Source: Plantactinospora sp. BC1 (GTDB lineage Bacteria > Actinomycetota > Actinomycetes > Mycobacteriales > Micromonosporaceae). From it: a stretch of DNA of 64,000 bases. The stretch covers positions 5,332,001 to 5,396,000 of the forward strand of contig NZ_CP028158.1 of NCBI RefSeq assembly GCF_003030345.1, in the 5' to 3' direction. This document shows, piece after piece, positions 28,197-37,780 of the stretch (the first letter of the stretch is position 1; every line of letters starts with the position of its first letter). A program made the translations under genes and the position numbers. The notes under the pieces were generated by a model. It worked only from the letters and a program-made list of their open reading frames with translations. It did not search any database and was not told where the DNA came from.

Positions 28197-29237
28197 TCAG
28201 TAGACCTGTACGCCGTACGCGTTGAGCGCCTCGACGACCGGCTGGAAGTACGTCGTGCCGCCGGTGCTGCAGTTGCCGCTGCCGCCCGAGGTCAGGCCGA
28301 GCGCCGTGTTGCCGGCGAAGAGCGGGCCGCCGCTGTCGCCCGGCTGGGCGCAGACGGTGGTCCGGATCAGGCCGGAGACGGTGCCGCTGCCCTGGTAGGT
28401 GACGGTCGCGTTGAGCGCGGTCACCCGGCCGCTGCGCAGCCCGGTGGTGCTGCCGCTGCGCTGCACCGACTGGTTGACGGTCGGGTTGGCCGCACCGGTG
28501 ATGTCCCGGCTGCCGCTGTACAGCCAGACGTCACCCGGCTGCTGCGCGGTGCTGTTGTACCGCACGATCCCGTAGTCGTTGCCGGGGAAGCTGCTGCCGG
28601 CCCGGGTGCCGATCACGGAGCCGCCGGAGCTGCTCGACCAGTTCGCCCCGGCGTTGGTGCAGTGGCCGGCGGTGAGGAAGTAGTAGGTGCTGCCGCTGCG
28701 GACGTTGAAGCCGAGCGAGCACCGGCTGCCGCTGGTGTAGATCGCCTGGCCGCCGGAGATGGTGGTGCTCAGCGTGCCGGGGATCGACTGGATCCGGACG
28801 GCACCGCCGAAGCGCGCCGTGACCGACTTGATCTTGGCGAGCTTGGCACCGGTGACCGTGCTGTCCACGTCGACCGCAACCTGGTTGCTGACCGGGTCGA
28901 CGTACCACGCGGTGCCCGGGATCCGGGCCGACCTGTCCAACTCGGCGGTGACCTGGGCCAGTTCGGCCGCACCGCGGGTGACGACCTTGGCGGTCGCCCC
29001 GGAGGCCCGGACCTGGCGGGCCGCCGCCTCGTCGGTCACGGTGACGACCATCTTGCCGTCGGCGCCGAGGTAGGTGCCGGCGGACCGGGCGCCGAGCCGC
29101 TCGGAGAGCGCCGTCGCGGCCTCCGGGCTGGCGACCGGGGCAGCCTGCGCCGGTACGCCGATCAGCATGCCGGCGACGAGTGAGCCCGCCGCGGACGCGA
29201 TCGCGACAAGGCGGATCGATGACCTTGTGGGTCGCAT
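28197..29237 (-). CDS. Secreted S1-family serine protease (alpha-lytic/streptogrisin type)
   Basis: This is a 346-residue preproprotein. A Sec signal peptide (residues ~1-32, ending VPAQAAP) is followed by a prodomain (~33-165) and the chymotrypsin-like domain. The catalytic triad is visible: His in [11 protein letters not shown], Asp in [11 protein letters not shown] and Ser in [12 protein letters not shown]. Cysteines in [19 protein letters not shown] and GNCSTGG are placed for disulfides as in streptogrisins. ATG 29237 has GGGAGG upstream; the longer reading from 29285 lacks sense as a signal peptide. A CCTCCaa...TTGGGAGG hairpin in the leader could mask that Shine-Dalgarno. It is likely an extracellular nutritional protease. 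Confidence 0.93.
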   Translation of the reverse strand: MRPTRSSIRLVAIASAAGSLVAGMLIGVPAQAAPVASPEAATALSERLGARSAGTYLGADGKMVVTVTDEAAARQVRASGATAKVVTRGAAELAQVTAELDRSARIPGTAWYVDPVSNQVAVDVDSTVTGAKLAKIKSVTARFGGAVRIQSIPGTLSTTISGGQAIYTSGSRCSLGFNVRSGSTYYFLTAGHCTNAGANWSSSSGGSVIGTRAGSSFPGNDYGIVRYNSTAQQPGDVWLYSGSRDITGAANPTVNQSVQRSGSTTGLRSGRVTALNATVTYQGSGTVSGLIRTTVCAQPGDSGGPLFAGNTALGLTSGGSGNCSTGGTTYFQPVVEALNAYGVQVY

Positions 29238-29451
29238 GTAGAGCCTCCCAAGGGGGGTTTGGAGGTGTCTGCGCCGAGTTGGCACATGTGATACGAGTAT
29301 TCAGACATCTAAGATCATGAACAAGATGCCTAACATATCGCCTGCAACAGGGCGTTCGCCTTATGGTCAGCTCCGTTGTGGAGACTCAGGCCGCTCTATA
29401 TGATTCGCCCACCCCCAGCTGGCTCAGGCAACCGCGATCCGGAGGCCGCCC

Positions 29452-30300
29452 ATGTCCGCTCCCCGCCGTACCGCCACCCTCCTCGCCACCCTCCTCGCCA
29501 CCGTCGTGCTCGTCGGCTCGGTCGGGCTCGTCGCCGGCCCGGCGCAGGCCGACCCCGGCCCACCGCCCGCCTCGATGGCCAGCCTGGGTGACTCGATCAC
29601 CCGGGGATTCAACGCCTGCGGGTGGTACGTCGACTGCCCGTCCCGCTCCTTCAGCACCGGTGACGACTCCGGGGTGAACAGCCACTACCTGCGGATTCGG
29701 GCGGTGAACCCGGCGATCGCCGGCCGCAACCACAACGACGGACGCTCCGGCGCCAAGTCCGCGGACATGGCCGGCCAGGCCGACACCGCCGTCTCGCAGG
29801 GCGTCGGCTACGTGACGATGCTGATCGGCGCGAACGACGCCTGCACCAGCTCCGAGTCGGGCATGACCCCGGTGGGCACCTTCCGGAGCAACATCGACGC
29901 CGCACTCGGCCGGCTGCGGTCCGGACTGCCGAACGCCCGGGTGTTCGTGATCAGCGTGCCCGACATCCAGCGACTCTGGTCGGTCGGCCGGGGCAGCGCC
30001 GCCGCCCGTACGGCGTGGTCGCTCTTCGGCATCTGCCAGTCGATGCTGGCCAGCCCGACCTCCAACGCCCAGGCCGACGTGGACCGGCGCAACCGGGTAC
30101 GCCAGCGGGTGGTCGACTACAACGGCCAGCTCGCCGCGGCCTGCGCCGCGTACGGGTCGAACTGCGTCTTCGACGGCAACGCGGTGTTCAACTATCCGTT
30201 CACGCTCGGCCAGTTGTCCGGCTGGGACTACTTCCACCCGAACGCGTCCGGGCAGCGGGTGCTGGCCGAGATCTCGTACGGCGCCGGGTTCCGCTGGTAG
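29452..30300 (+). CDS. Secreted SGNH/GDSL-family hydrolase
   Basis: This 282-residue secreted esterase or lipase-like protein starts with a signal peptide (~1-33, cut near GPAQA-DPGPP). Block I is ASLGDSITRGFNACG with the nucleophilic Ser, block III is LIGANDAC, and block V is WDYFHPNASGQ with the catalytic Asp and His. Six or more cysteines (FNACGWYVDCP, NDACTS, GICQS, LAAACAAYGSNC) suggest disulfides. ATG 29452 follows CCGGAGGCCGCCC. It is divergent from the S1 protease across a 214-bp AT-richer promoter region, and convergent with the WD40 gene, with a short GC-rich inverted repeat at the junction. The substrate is unknown. Confidence 0.92.
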   Translation: MSAPRRTATLLATLLATVVLVGSVGLVAGPAQADPGPPPASMASLGDSITRGFNACGWYVDCPSRSFSTGDDSGVNSHYLRIRAVNPAIAGRNHNDGRSGAKSADMAGQADTAVSQGVGYVTMLIGANDACTSSESGMTPVGTFRSNIDAALGRLRSGLPNARVFVISVPDIQRLWSVGRGSAAARTAWSLFGICQSMLASPTSNAQADVDRRNRVRQRVVDYNGQLAAACAAYGSNCVFDGNAVFNYPFTLGQLSGWDYFHPNASGQRVLAEISYGAGFRW

Positions 30301-30316
30301 CAGCCGGCCGGCCGGG

Positions 30317-32518
30317 CTATCCGGCCCGGTCCGGTGGTGGGCGGTAACCGACGAGTCCGTCCCCGGTCGCCACCACCAGCACCCCGGAGAGCGCGACGAG
30401 GTCGGTCACCGGTGCGGCCATCTCGATGGTCTGGCCCGGTCGTCCCGGCTCGCCGACGGGCTGCCACCGCAGCACGCTGCCGTCCGCCGCCACCAGCCAG
30501 CTGGTCCGGTCCGCCCGGACGACGGCCAGCGAGCGTACCGGCCGGGTGGCGGTCAGCACGACGACGGGCTCCGGCGGCAGCCCGTCGAGGACCGGAGGGG
30601 CCGGGCCGGCGGGCCCACCGCCGGCCTCGGCCCCGGCCCCGGCCTCGCCGAGGCGGCCGGCCCGGATCGACCGGACCAGCTCGGTGACGTCGGCGCAGCG
30701 GACCTGCCCGTTCCGGCCGGCTCCGAAGACCAGGCCGCGGCCGTGCACCGTCGCGGCCAGCACGGCGTACGCGGCACCGCCGAAACCGTCCAGCACCGGC
30801 CACCCGGACGGCTCCCGGGCGTCGAGTTCCCAGAGTCGTACGGTGTCGTCCTCGGCGGCGGTCAATCCGACCGGTACCCCGGCCAGCTCGCCGACCGCCA
30901 GCCCTCGGATCCGGCCGGTGTGCCCGGTGGCCGGCCCGTCCAGTCGGCCCGTGGCGACGTCGACCCGGAACAGCGCGGCCCCGTCGGCCACCAGCAGCAC
31001 CCGACGGCCGTCCAGCAGCGCCACGGCGAGCGGCCCCACCGGCGTGGCGCCGTCGGCCAGCCCCGAGACGCCCACCGCCGCCACCCCGGGCCGGCCCGGG
31101 TCACGCCCGATCGGCAGGGCGGCGATCCGCTCCCCGGTGGCCGGGTCCCAGAGCCGGAGATGGTCGGCTCCGGCCTCGGCCAGCAGCGGGTGCTCGCCGG
31201 GTACCAGCGTCACCTCCGCCGGAGTCCCGGCAAGCGGCAACTCGACCTCGGCCCCGGTCGTCGGCTCGAATCCCCGGGCCGGGTGCCCGGGCGAGGCCGC
31301 GAGGAGTAGCGGACTCGCCACCGACCCGCCGGCCGCGAGGCGGGGCCCGGGGAGATCCGGAGGAGCCGTCGACCCGTCCTCCCGGTCGGCGGGCGGAGGG
31401 TCGCGGCGGAACGGGTACGGCCGCTCCGGATCCCAGACCCAGACCAGTCCCGCACCGTCCCCGGTGACCAGCATCGGCCGACCGTCGATCTCGGCCCCGA
31501 TCGTCCGGGTCGGCGCCGCCTCGTACGGGTAGCGGAACGCCTCGCCGAGTTGCCGGCCGGTCTCCGGCAGCCAGGCCCGTACGGTCGCGTCGTCGCCGCT
31601 CCACAGCACGGCACGCCCGCCGAGCCGGCCGGCGAGTACGGAGTTGACCTGGCCGGTGTGCCCGGTGAACGCCGGTCCGAGCGGTCGCCCGGCGCGCAGG
31701 TCCCAGCCCTGGGCCACCCGGCCTGCGGCGCCGAGCAGGACCTGCCGGCCGGAGAGCTCCGCGAAGGTCAGCACGGTCACCAGCCCGGCGACCTCGAAGT
31801 CGTACCCGCCGAGCGGCTCGACCCGGACGGCGTCGCCGGCCGACGTCGACGCCAGCCGCCACAGCGAGACCCGGCCGGTGCTGGTGCCGACCGCCAGCAC
31901 GGCGCCCTCGCCCGCCTCGGTCGCGGCCAGGACGCTGATCCGGTCGCTGCCGGTCCGCAGCGTGCGCACCCGGGCGCCCCGGTCGGCACCGAGCGACCAG
32001 ATCTCCAGGTGCGGCGAGCCGCCGGTCAGCACCGCGAACGGGCGGCCGGCCAGCGCGACGGTCGCCAGGGAGCGCACGTCGCCGCACCACTGCCGCCACC
32101 GGTTCCGGCCGGTGTCGAGGTCGCTCACCTGGAGATAGCCGGCCCCGGCGCCCGAGACGACCAACTGCTCGCCGTCGATCCGGGTCGTCGCGGACGACCG
32201 CGCGTGCGCCCGTTCGTCCACCGCGCCGACGAGCGCACCGTCGGGCAGGTCGAGCACCACCCGGGCCCCGGCATAGCTGGTGACGAGGGCGCGGGGGCGC
32301 CCGGTCCGGTCGTCGGTGAAGCCGACCAGCGCGGTGACCCAGGCCGGCACCGGCTGGTACGGCCCGGGTCGCGCCGGCAGTGGTCGTGGTCGCCGACCGG
32401 CGGCGCCCCAGCTCCAGAGCGGTACGCCGGTCCAGGGTGGTGGACCGGTCCGGGCCGGTTCGGCGACCCCGGGCCGGACGGACCGCTGCGGGGTACGCCC
32501 CGCTGTCCCGTCGGTCAT
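30317..32518 (-). CDS. WD40 repeat protein
   Basis: The protein has 733 residues made of degenerate WD40 blades. Examples are GPAFTGHTGQVNSVLAGRLG with AVLWSGDDATVRAWLPETG (near 285-330), and GPATGHTGRIRGLAVGELAG with AAEDDTVRLWELDAREP (near 545-590). Other blades show the pattern LxxWDxxTGxxxG (HLRLWDPATGERIAALPIG). About 14 blades would fit, i.e. two propellers. There is no signal peptide or kinase/TIR/caspase domain, unlike many actinobacterial WD40 proteins; the N-terminus is Pro/Arg-rich. It should act as a protein-interaction platform, but its partner is unknown. ATG 32518 is used. Confidence 0.88.
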   Translation of the reverse strand: MTDGTAGRTPQRSVRPGVAEPARTGPPPWTGVPLWSWGAAGRRPRPLPARPGPYQPVPAWVTALVGFTDDRTGRPRALVTSYAGARVVLDLPDGALVGAVDERAHARSSATTRIDGEQLVVSGAGAGYLQVSDLDTGRNRWRQWCGDVRSLATVALAGRPFAVLTGGSPHLEIWSLGADRGARVRTLRTGSDRISVLAATEAGEGAVLAVGTSTGRVSLWRLASTSAGDAVRVEPLGGYDFEVAGLVTVLTFAELSGRQVLLGAAGRVAQGWDLRAGRPLGPAFTGHTGQVNSVLAGRLGGRAVLWSGDDATVRAWLPETGRQLGEAFRYPYEAAPTRTIGAEIDGRPMLVTGDGAGLVWVWDPERPYPFRRDPPPADREDGSTAPPDLPGPRLAAGGSVASPLLLAASPGHPARGFEPTTGAEVELPLAGTPAEVTLVPGEHPLLAEAGADHLRLWDPATGERIAALPIGRDPGRPGVAAVGVSGLADGATPVGPLAVALLDGRRVLLVADGAALFRVDVATGRLDGPATGHTGRIRGLAVGELAGVPVGLTAAEDDTVRLWELDAREPSGWPVLDGFGGAAYAVLAATVHGRGLVFGAGRNGQVRCADVTELVRSIRAGRLGEAGAGAEAGGGPAGPAPPVLDGLPPEPVVVLTATRPVRSLAVVRADRTSWLVAADGSVLRWQPVGEPGRPGQTIEMAAPVTDLVALSGVLVVATGDGLVGYRPPPDRAG

Positions 32519-32841
32519 CGGCGGCGCGCCGTCCCGGGATGCCGCCCGTCCGGCTGGGCGATGGCCGGAGAAAACGGAAACACGATCGTGGCGATCTCTC
32601 GTGGCGGCTAGGCCGGCGTCAGATCCACGTCAGCGGGATCGGATGGCGAGCCGACCGGAGGGAGGGGCGGAGAAGTGACCGGGCGACGCCAGCGCATCGA
32701 CGATCATTACCGCATCTTAGTCCGGTCGGCAGGGCGGTCCGGGCCCCGCGAAAGGAGGGGCATGCCCGACACGGGTGGCATGCCGGACACGGGCGGCAGC
32801 TCCGGACCGACCGGAGATCCCGCTGCTCCGCCCCGCGCCGG
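32519..32841. other. 323-bp gap between the WD40 gene and urtE
   Basis: This region separates the WD40 gene start (minus) from the urtE end (minus). It would carry the WD40 promoter. On the plus strand it holds a 16-codon frame at 32561-32611 (MAGENGNTIVAISRGG) without a good ribosome site, and the small frame listed at 32675. I see no hairpin terminator of note after urtE. Confidence 0.5.
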
Positions 32842-32845
32842 CTAG
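32675..32845 (+). CDS. Possible small protein (56 aa) antisense to the urtE end
   Basis: A GTG at 32675 preceded by GGAGGGAGGGGCGGAGAA opens a 56-codon frame ending at TAG 32845. It is Arg-rich at first and ends with MPDTGGMPDTGGSSGPTG. A second in-frame start, ATG 32762, has the very strong AAAGGAGGGGC upstream and would give only 27 residues. Two good ribosome-binding sites in one short frame are unusual for chance, but there is no homology evidence and GC-rich DNA gives purine-rich runs easily. No function is suggested. Confidence 0.25.
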   Translation: MTGRRQRIDDHYRILVRSAGRSGPRERRGMPDTGGMPDTGGSSGPTGDPAAPPRAG

Positions 32846-33537
32846 ACCGAGAGCAGCGAGTGCACCGACGGATCCCGCAGGTCGCTCCGGTCACCGGATC
32901 GGACCACCTCACCGGCGTCCAGGATCACGAACCGGTCGGCGAGCCGCAGCGCCAGGTCCAGGTACTGCTCGACCAGCAGGATGGCGAGCCCGAGTTCGTT
33001 GTGCAGCCGCTGTACCGCCTCCTCGATCTCCAGGATGATCGACGGCTGGATGCCCTCGGTCGGCTCGTCCAGCAGCAGCATCTTCGGCCGGCTGACCAGG
33101 GCACGGGCGATGGCGAGTTGCTGCTGCTGCCCGCCGGAGAGGAAGCCGGCCCGGCGCTTCAGCAGCCCCGGCAGCGCCGGGAAGAGGTCGAGGGCCTCGT
33201 CCACCGCCCCCCGGCTGACCTGACCGGCCGCCTCCGCCGCCACCTGGAGGTTCTCCCCGACGGTGAGCTGCGGGAAGGTCTCGTGGCCGGGCGGTACGTA
33301 GCCGAGTCCCCGGCGTACCCGCTCGTGGGTCTTCAGCCCGGTGATCTCCTCTCCGGCGAAGTGCACCCGGCCGGCCCGGACCGGCAGTACGCCCATGATC
33401 GCCTTGAGCAGGGTCGTCTTGCCGACCCCGTTGCGCCCCATCACGCAGACCAGGGAGCCGGCCGGCGCCGCCAGGTCCACCCCGAAGAGCACCTGCGCCC
33501 GCCCGTACGCCACGTCCAGGCCCTGCACGGTCAGCAT
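32842..33537 (-). CDS. urtE: Urea ABC transporter ATPase UrtE
   Basis: UrtE is one of the two ATPases of the high-affinity urea importer. The 231 residues resemble LivF: Walker A MGRNGVGKTTLLKAI, GLGYVPPGHETFPQLTVGENL, signature LSGGQQQQLAIARAL and Walker B LLLDEPTEGIQPSII. The phrase EPTEGIQPSII is diagnostic for UrtE versus amino-acid LivF. ATG 33537 overlaps the urtD stop by one base. It is the last gene of urtABCDE. Confidence 0.94.
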   Translation of the reverse strand: MLTVQGLDVAYGRAQVLFGVDLAAPAGSLVCVMGRNGVGKTTLLKAIMGVLPVRAGRVHFAGEEITGLKTHERVRRGLGYVPPGHETFPQLTVGENLQVAAEAAGQVSRGAVDEALDLFPALPGLLKRRAGFLSGGQQQQLAIARALVSRPKMLLLDEPTEGIQPSIILEIEEAVQRLHNELGLAILLVEQYLDLALRLADRFVILDAGEVVRSGDRSDLRDPSVHSLLSV

Positions 33538-34304
33538 CACGACGCCTCCCTGACCAGCTCGGCGCTCTCCTTGCGGGTCCGGCCGAGATAGACCTCCTGC
33601 ACCCGGGGATCGGCCTGCACCTGCGCCACCGTCCCCTCGCAGAGCAGCCGGCCCTCGTGCAGCACCGTCACCGTGCTGGCGAACCGGCGCAGGAAGTCCA
33701 TGTCGTGTTCCACCACGATCACCGTGTGCTCCTTCGCGACCTGCCGGAGCAGCTCGCCGGTCCGGGCCCGCTCGTCCCGGCTCATCCCGGCCACCGGCTC
33801 GTCCAGCAGCAGCAGGCTGGGCCGCTGGGCGAGCAGCATGCCGATCTCCAGCCACTGCCGCTGCCCGTGCGAGAGCACCCCGGCCGGGCGGTCGGCCAAC
33901 TCGGCCAGCCCGGTGGTCTCCAGCGCCGCCGCCACCTGGTCGGCGACGCCCCGGCGACGCCGCAGCAGGGTGCCGAGCGGGCGCCGGAACGTCGCGGCCA
34001 GGTCCAGGTTCTCCAGTACGGTCAACTGCTCGAAGACGACCGACGTCTGGAAGGTACGGCCGATGCCGAGCCGGACGATCTGGTGCTCCCGCCGCCCCAG
34101 CAGCTCCGTACCGGCGAAGCGGACCGAGCCGGCGGCGGGTCTGGTCAGCCCGGTGATCACGTCGATCAGGGTGGTCTTGCCGGCCCCGTTCGGCCCGATC
34201 AGGAAGCGCAGCTCGCCGGCGCCGACCGTGAAGTCGAGATCGGTGATCGCCCGGAAGCCGGAGAAGAGCACGTTCAGCCCGCGTACCCGGAGCAGCTCGG
34301 TCAT
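33537..34304 (-). CDS. urtD: Urea ABC transporter ATPase UrtD
   Basis: This 255-residue LivG-like ATPase opens with LLRVRGLNVLFSGFRAITDLDF, typical of UrtD. Walker A is LIGPNGAGKTTLIDVI, signature LSHGQRQWLEIGMLLAQ (SHGQ/QWLEIGM is a UrtD feature) and Walker B LLLLDEPVAGMSRDE. H-loop VIVVEHDMDFLRRF follows. It overlaps urtC by ATGA and urtE by TGATG, supporting one transcript. It pairs with UrtE below the membrane channel UrtBC. Confidence 0.94.
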   Translation of the reverse strand: MTELLRVRGLNVLFSGFRAITDLDFTVGAGELRFLIGPNGAGKTTLIDVITGLTRPAAGSVRFAGTELLGRREHQIVRLGIGRTFQTSVVFEQLTVLENLDLAATFRRPLGTLLRRRRGVADQVAAALETTGLAELADRPAGVLSHGQRQWLEIGMLLAQRPSLLLLDEPVAGMSRDERARTGELLRQVAKEHTVIVVEHDMDFLRRFASTVTVLHEGRLLCEGTVAQVQADPRVQEVYLGRTRKESAELVREAS

Positions 34305-35539
34305 GCCGGCTCCTCCGCCCGGTTGGCGGCCGCCACCGACACCCCGGCCGGGGAGCGCTCGACCGGTGCGACCGGGACGACGGAGTCGACGGGGCCGCGT
34401 CCGTTCGCCGCCGGGGTACCCGACGGGACCGGAGCCGCGACGGCCCGGCCCGGGCGGCGGCGCCGGTGCCGGACGGCGGCCCGGAGGTCGGCGGCGAGCC
34501 CGGCGAGCCCACGCGGCGCCCAGAGCATCACCACCACGAACATCGCGCCCTGGAGATAGATCCAGTTGTCCGCCGACTCCTCGCTGAAGACGGTCTTGGC
34601 GTAGTTGACCAGCAGGGCGCCGCCGACCGCGCCGGCCAGCGAGAACCGGCCGCCGATCGCCACCCCGATCAGCAGCTCGAGCGAGGCGACGATGCCCAGG
34701 TTGGCCGGGCTGAGCAGGCCGACCATCGGCACGAAGAGCGCACCGGCGATCCCGGCCATCCCGGCGGAGACGGCGAAGGCGATGGTCTTCACCACGGCCG
34801 GCTCGTAGCCGAGGAAGCGCACCCGGTCCTCACCGTCGCGCACGGCGAGGAGCAACTGCCCGAAGCGGCTGCGGCTCAACTGCCAGGCGAGCAGGAACAT
34901 CCCCCCGAGCACACCCACCACGACCAGGTAGAGGATCCGCTTGTCGCCCGGCTGGTAGAGGTCCAGCCCGTAGAACATCTGGAAGTTGGTCAGCCCGTTC
35001 GTGCCGCCGGTCAGCCCCTGCTGGCCGACCAACAGGATCACGAACGCGGCGGCCAGCGCCTGGGAGAGCACGGCGAAGTAGGCGCCCCGGACCCGCTGCC
35101 GGAACACCAGCAGGCCGAGCAGCACCGCGACGGTGACCGGCAGCAGCACCACCATGGCGAGCGCGAAGGCCGGGTTGGCGAAGGGCCGCCAGAGCGCCGG
35201 CAGGCTCTCCACCCCGCTCCAGACCATGAAGTCCGGCAGCCCGCCGGGACCGGCCTCGCGCAGCTTCAGGTGCATGCCCATGGCGTAGCCGCCGAGGCCG
35301 AAGAAGACGCCCTGGCCGAGGGTGAGCATCCCGCCCCGGCCCCAGGCCAGGCCGATCCCGACCGCGACGATGGCGTAGCAGAGGTACTTGCCGAGCAGGT
35401 CCAGCCGGAACGGCGAGAGCACCGCCGGGGCGACCAGTACCAGCAGCAGGCCGACCGCGACGAAGAGCGCCGGGCCGGTCAGCCGGCGCCGCAGCGGGCC
35501 GCCCCGCCGGTCCTGTGCGGCCGCGACCGTCCCGGTCAC
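34301..35539 (-). CDS. urtC: Urea ABC transporter permease UrtC
   Basis: This 412-residue LivM-like permease has about 10 hydrophobic segments. UrtC features are YAIVAVGIGLAWGRGGMLTLGQGVFFGLGGYAMGMHLKL near residue 55-90, the TGGTNGLTNFQMFYGLDL segment, and the EAA-like cytoplasmic loop VRDGEDRVRFLGYEPAVVKTIAF. The C-terminal ~60 residues are a Pro/Arg-rich tail beyond the usual length. It overlaps urtB upstream and urtD downstream by 4 bp (ATGA-type). Together with UrtB it forms the channel for urea. Confidence 0.94.
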   Translation of the reverse strand: MTGTVAAAQDRRGGPLRRRLTGPALFVAVGLLLVLVAPAVLSPFRLDLLGKYLCYAIVAVGIGLAWGRGGMLTLGQGVFFGLGGYAMGMHLKLREAGPGGLPDFMVWSGVESLPALWRPFANPAFALAMVVLLPVTVAVLLGLLVFRQRVRGAYFAVLSQALAAAFVILLVGQQGLTGGTNGLTNFQMFYGLDLYQPGDKRILYLVVVGVLGGMFLLAWQLSRSRFGQLLLAVRDGEDRVRFLGYEPAVVKTIAFAVSAGMAGIAGALFVPMVGLLSPANLGIVASLELLIGVAIGGRFSLAGAVGGALLVNYAKTVFSEESADNWIYLQGAMFVVVMLWAPRGLAGLAADLRAAVRHRRRRPGRAVAAPVPSGTPAANGRGPVDSVVPVAPVERSPAGVSVAAANRAEEPA

Positions 35540-36417
35540 GACAGTGCCCGGGTACGCACGACGAACATCCCCTGCGGGCGGAGCTGGAGGAAACCGATGA
35601 TCACGGCGAACACCACCACCTTGGCGAAGCTGGCCCCGTTGTCGACCCAGAATTCGACGAAGCTGTTCAGGATGCCGAGGGCGAAGGCGGCGATGACCGC
35701 GCCCCGGAGTTGTCCGAGGCCGCCGGCGACGACCACCAGGAACGCGTCCACGATGTAATTGGTGCCGAGGGTGGGCCCGACCGGGCCGATCAGGGTGAGC
35801 GCCACCCCGGCGACCCCGGCCAGGCCGGAGCCGATGAAGAAGGTGAGCTGGTCGACCCGTTCGGTGGCCACCCCGCTGACCGCGGCGAGCTGCCGGTTCT
35901 GCATCACCGCGCGCATCCGCCGGCCGTGCCGCAGCCGGGTCAGGTAGAGCCAGATCGCCAGCACGCAGCCGACCGCGAGCACCATGATGAAGACCCGGTT
36001 GTACGGCAGGCGTACGCCGCCGAGGTCGAGACCGCCGGTGAGCCAGCCCGGTGCGCGTACCTGCACGTTCGGCGCGCCGAAGATGTCCCGGGCGACCTGT
36101 TGCAGGACCAGGCTGATCCCCCAGGTGAGCAGCAGGGTGTCCAGCGGTCTGCCGTAGAAGTGCCGGATCGCCAGCCGTTCGAGGATCAGCCCGAGCACCC
36201 CGGCGACGGCGAACGCCAACGGCAGGGCGACCAGCACCGACTGGGTGCCGACCAGCGGTTGCAGCAGGTACGCCGTGTAGGCGCCGGCCATGATGAACTC
36301 GCCGTGGGCCATGTTGATCACGCCCATCTGGCCGAACGTGAAGGTCAGACCGAGGGCGATCAGGAGCAGCACCGCTCCGATGCTCGCCCCGATCACCAGT
36401 TGGTTGAGTGTCGCCAT
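35536..36417 (-). CDS. urtB: Urea ABC transporter permease UrtB
   Basis: This is a 293-residue LivH-like permease. Its opening LNQLVIGASIGAVLLLIALGLTFTFGQMGVINMAHGEFIM is diagnostic of UrtB. The loop MRAVMQNRQLAAVSGVATERVDQLTFFIGSGLAG is the ATPase-contact region. The final helices end at LRPQGMFVVRTRAL. ATG 36417 lies 56 bp after the urtA stop, with no strong hairpin between them. The length is that of the short UrtB form without an N-terminal extension. Confidence 0.94.
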   Translation of the reverse strand: MATLNQLVIGASIGAVLLLIALGLTFTFGQMGVINMAHGEFIMAGAYTAYLLQPLVGTQSVLVALPLAFAVAGVLGLILERLAIRHFYGRPLDTLLLTWGISLVLQQVARDIFGAPNVQVRAPGWLTGGLDLGGVRLPYNRVFIMVLAVGCVLAIWLYLTRLRHGRRMRAVMQNRQLAAVSGVATERVDQLTFFIGSGLAGVAGVALTLIGPVGPTLGTNYIVDAFLVVVAGGLGQLRGAVIAAFALGILNSFVEFWVDNGASFAKVVVFAVIIGFLQLRPQGMFVVRTRALS

Positions 36418-36473
36418 GGCGCCGGCGCCTCCGTCCCGGTTTCGCGGCCGTCAGTCGGGGATCTGTCCGGTGT

Positions 36474-37697
36474 TCAGGAGAGGCCGGCCGCCCACGGGTA
36501 GCCCTTCAGGTAGGGGTCGGGCTTGATCGGCTTGCCGGAGTTCCAGACCTCGCGGATCTGGCCGTCCGGCTGGACCAGCCCGATCCGGGCGGTCTTGAAG
36601 ACGTGCTGGTTCTCGCCGTCGATGGTGACGGTCCCCTCCGGGGTCTCCAGCGAGATCCCGGCCGACGCCTTCTTCACCGCCTCGACGTCGACGCTGCCCG
36701 CCTTCTTCACCGCCTCCGCCCAGAGGTGCACGGCGTTGTAGCCGGCCTCCATCGGGTCGGAGGTGACCTTGGCGGCGCCGTACTTGGCCTTGAACGCCTT
36801 CACGAAGGTCTCGTTCCGGGCCCCGGCCGTGGTCTGGTAGTAGTTCCAGGCCACCAGGTGGCCGGCGACGTTCTCCGGGCCGATGCCGACGACCTCCTCC
36901 TCGGCGACGCTGACCGAGACGGTCGGCATCGCCTCGGCGGTGATGCCGCTGCTGCGCAGCTGCTTGAAGAAGGCGACGTTGCTGTCCCCGTTCAGGGTGT
37001 TGAAGACCGCGTCCGGCCTGGCCTGCTGGAGCTTGTTCACCACCGTGCTGTATTCGGTGTGACCGAGCGGGGTGTACTCCTCGCCGAGCACCGTCATCCC
37101 GTTCGCCGCCGCGTACGCCTTGATGATCTTGTTCGCGGTACGCGGGAAGACGTAGTCGCTGCCGACCAGGAAGACGGTCTTCTTCCCCTGCTCCCTGAGG
37201 TAGTCCAGGCCGGGCACGATCTGCTGGTTGGTGGTCGCCCCGGTGTAGAAGATGTACGGCGAACTCTCCAGCCCCTCGTACTGGACCGGATACCAGAGCA
37301 GCGCCCTGTTGCGCTCGAAGACCGGCAGCATCGCCTTGCGACTGGCCGAGGTCCAGCCGCCGAAGACGGTGGCGACCCGGTCGGCGGAGATCAGCTTCTG
37401 CGCCTTCTCGGCGAAGGTGGGCCAGTCCGAGGCGCCGTCCTCGACGACCGGTTCGAGCTTCTTCCCGAGCAACCCACCGGCGGCGTTGATCTCCTCGATG
37501 GCGAGCAGTTCGGCATCCCGTACGGTCACCTCGCTGATCGCCATGGTGCCGCTCAACGAGTGCAGGATGCCGACCTTGATGGTGCTTCCACTGCCAGCAC
37601 CCGACGCCGTCGTCGGATCTTCGGCACATCCGCCCGCGGCCAGCAACACCGCCGCCGCGACCAGCATGACCAGCCGGTTCCGCACGCCTCGTGGCAT
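36474..37697 (-). CDS. urtA: Urea ABC transporter substrate-binding lipoprotein UrtA
   Basis: This 407-residue lipoprotein has a lipid signal ending [10 protein letters not shown] (acylated Cys24). The periplasmic-binding fold shows UrtA signatures: [89 protein letters not shown] and [16 protein letters not shown]. The branched-chain amino acid group lacks the YEG segment. ATG 37697 has AAGGGGAGAGGCGG upstream; the longer frame from 37739 adds non-signal residues. It is the first gene of the operon, divergent from padR, with a weak GlnR-like motif upstream. Confidence 0.95.
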   Translation of the reverse strand: MPRGVRNRLVMLVAAAVLLAAGGCAEDPTTASGAGSGSTIKVGILHSLSGTMAISEVTVRDAELLAIEEINAAGGLLGKKLEPVVEDGASDWPTFAEKAQKLISADRVATVFGGWTSASRKAMLPVFERNRALLWYPVQYEGLESSPYIFYTGATTNQQIVPGLDYLREQGKKTVFLVGSDYVFPRTANKIIKAYAAANGMTVLGEEYTPLGHTEYSTVVNKLQQARPDAVFNTLNGDSNVAFFKQLRSSGITAEAMPTVSVSVAEEEVVGIGPENVAGHLVAWNYYQTTAGARNETFVKAFKAKYGAAKVTSDPMEAGYNAVHLWAEAVKKAGSVDVEAVKKASAGISLETPEGTVTIDGENQHVFKTARIGLVQPDGQIREVWNSGKPIKPDPYLKGYPWAAGLS

Positions 37698-37780
37698 CCG
37701 CCTCTCCCCTTTCGCCGCAGGACTGCTGCGTAGTGCCACGAACCGTAGGAATGCTGGATTTCATGAATCTGAGTGCATCG

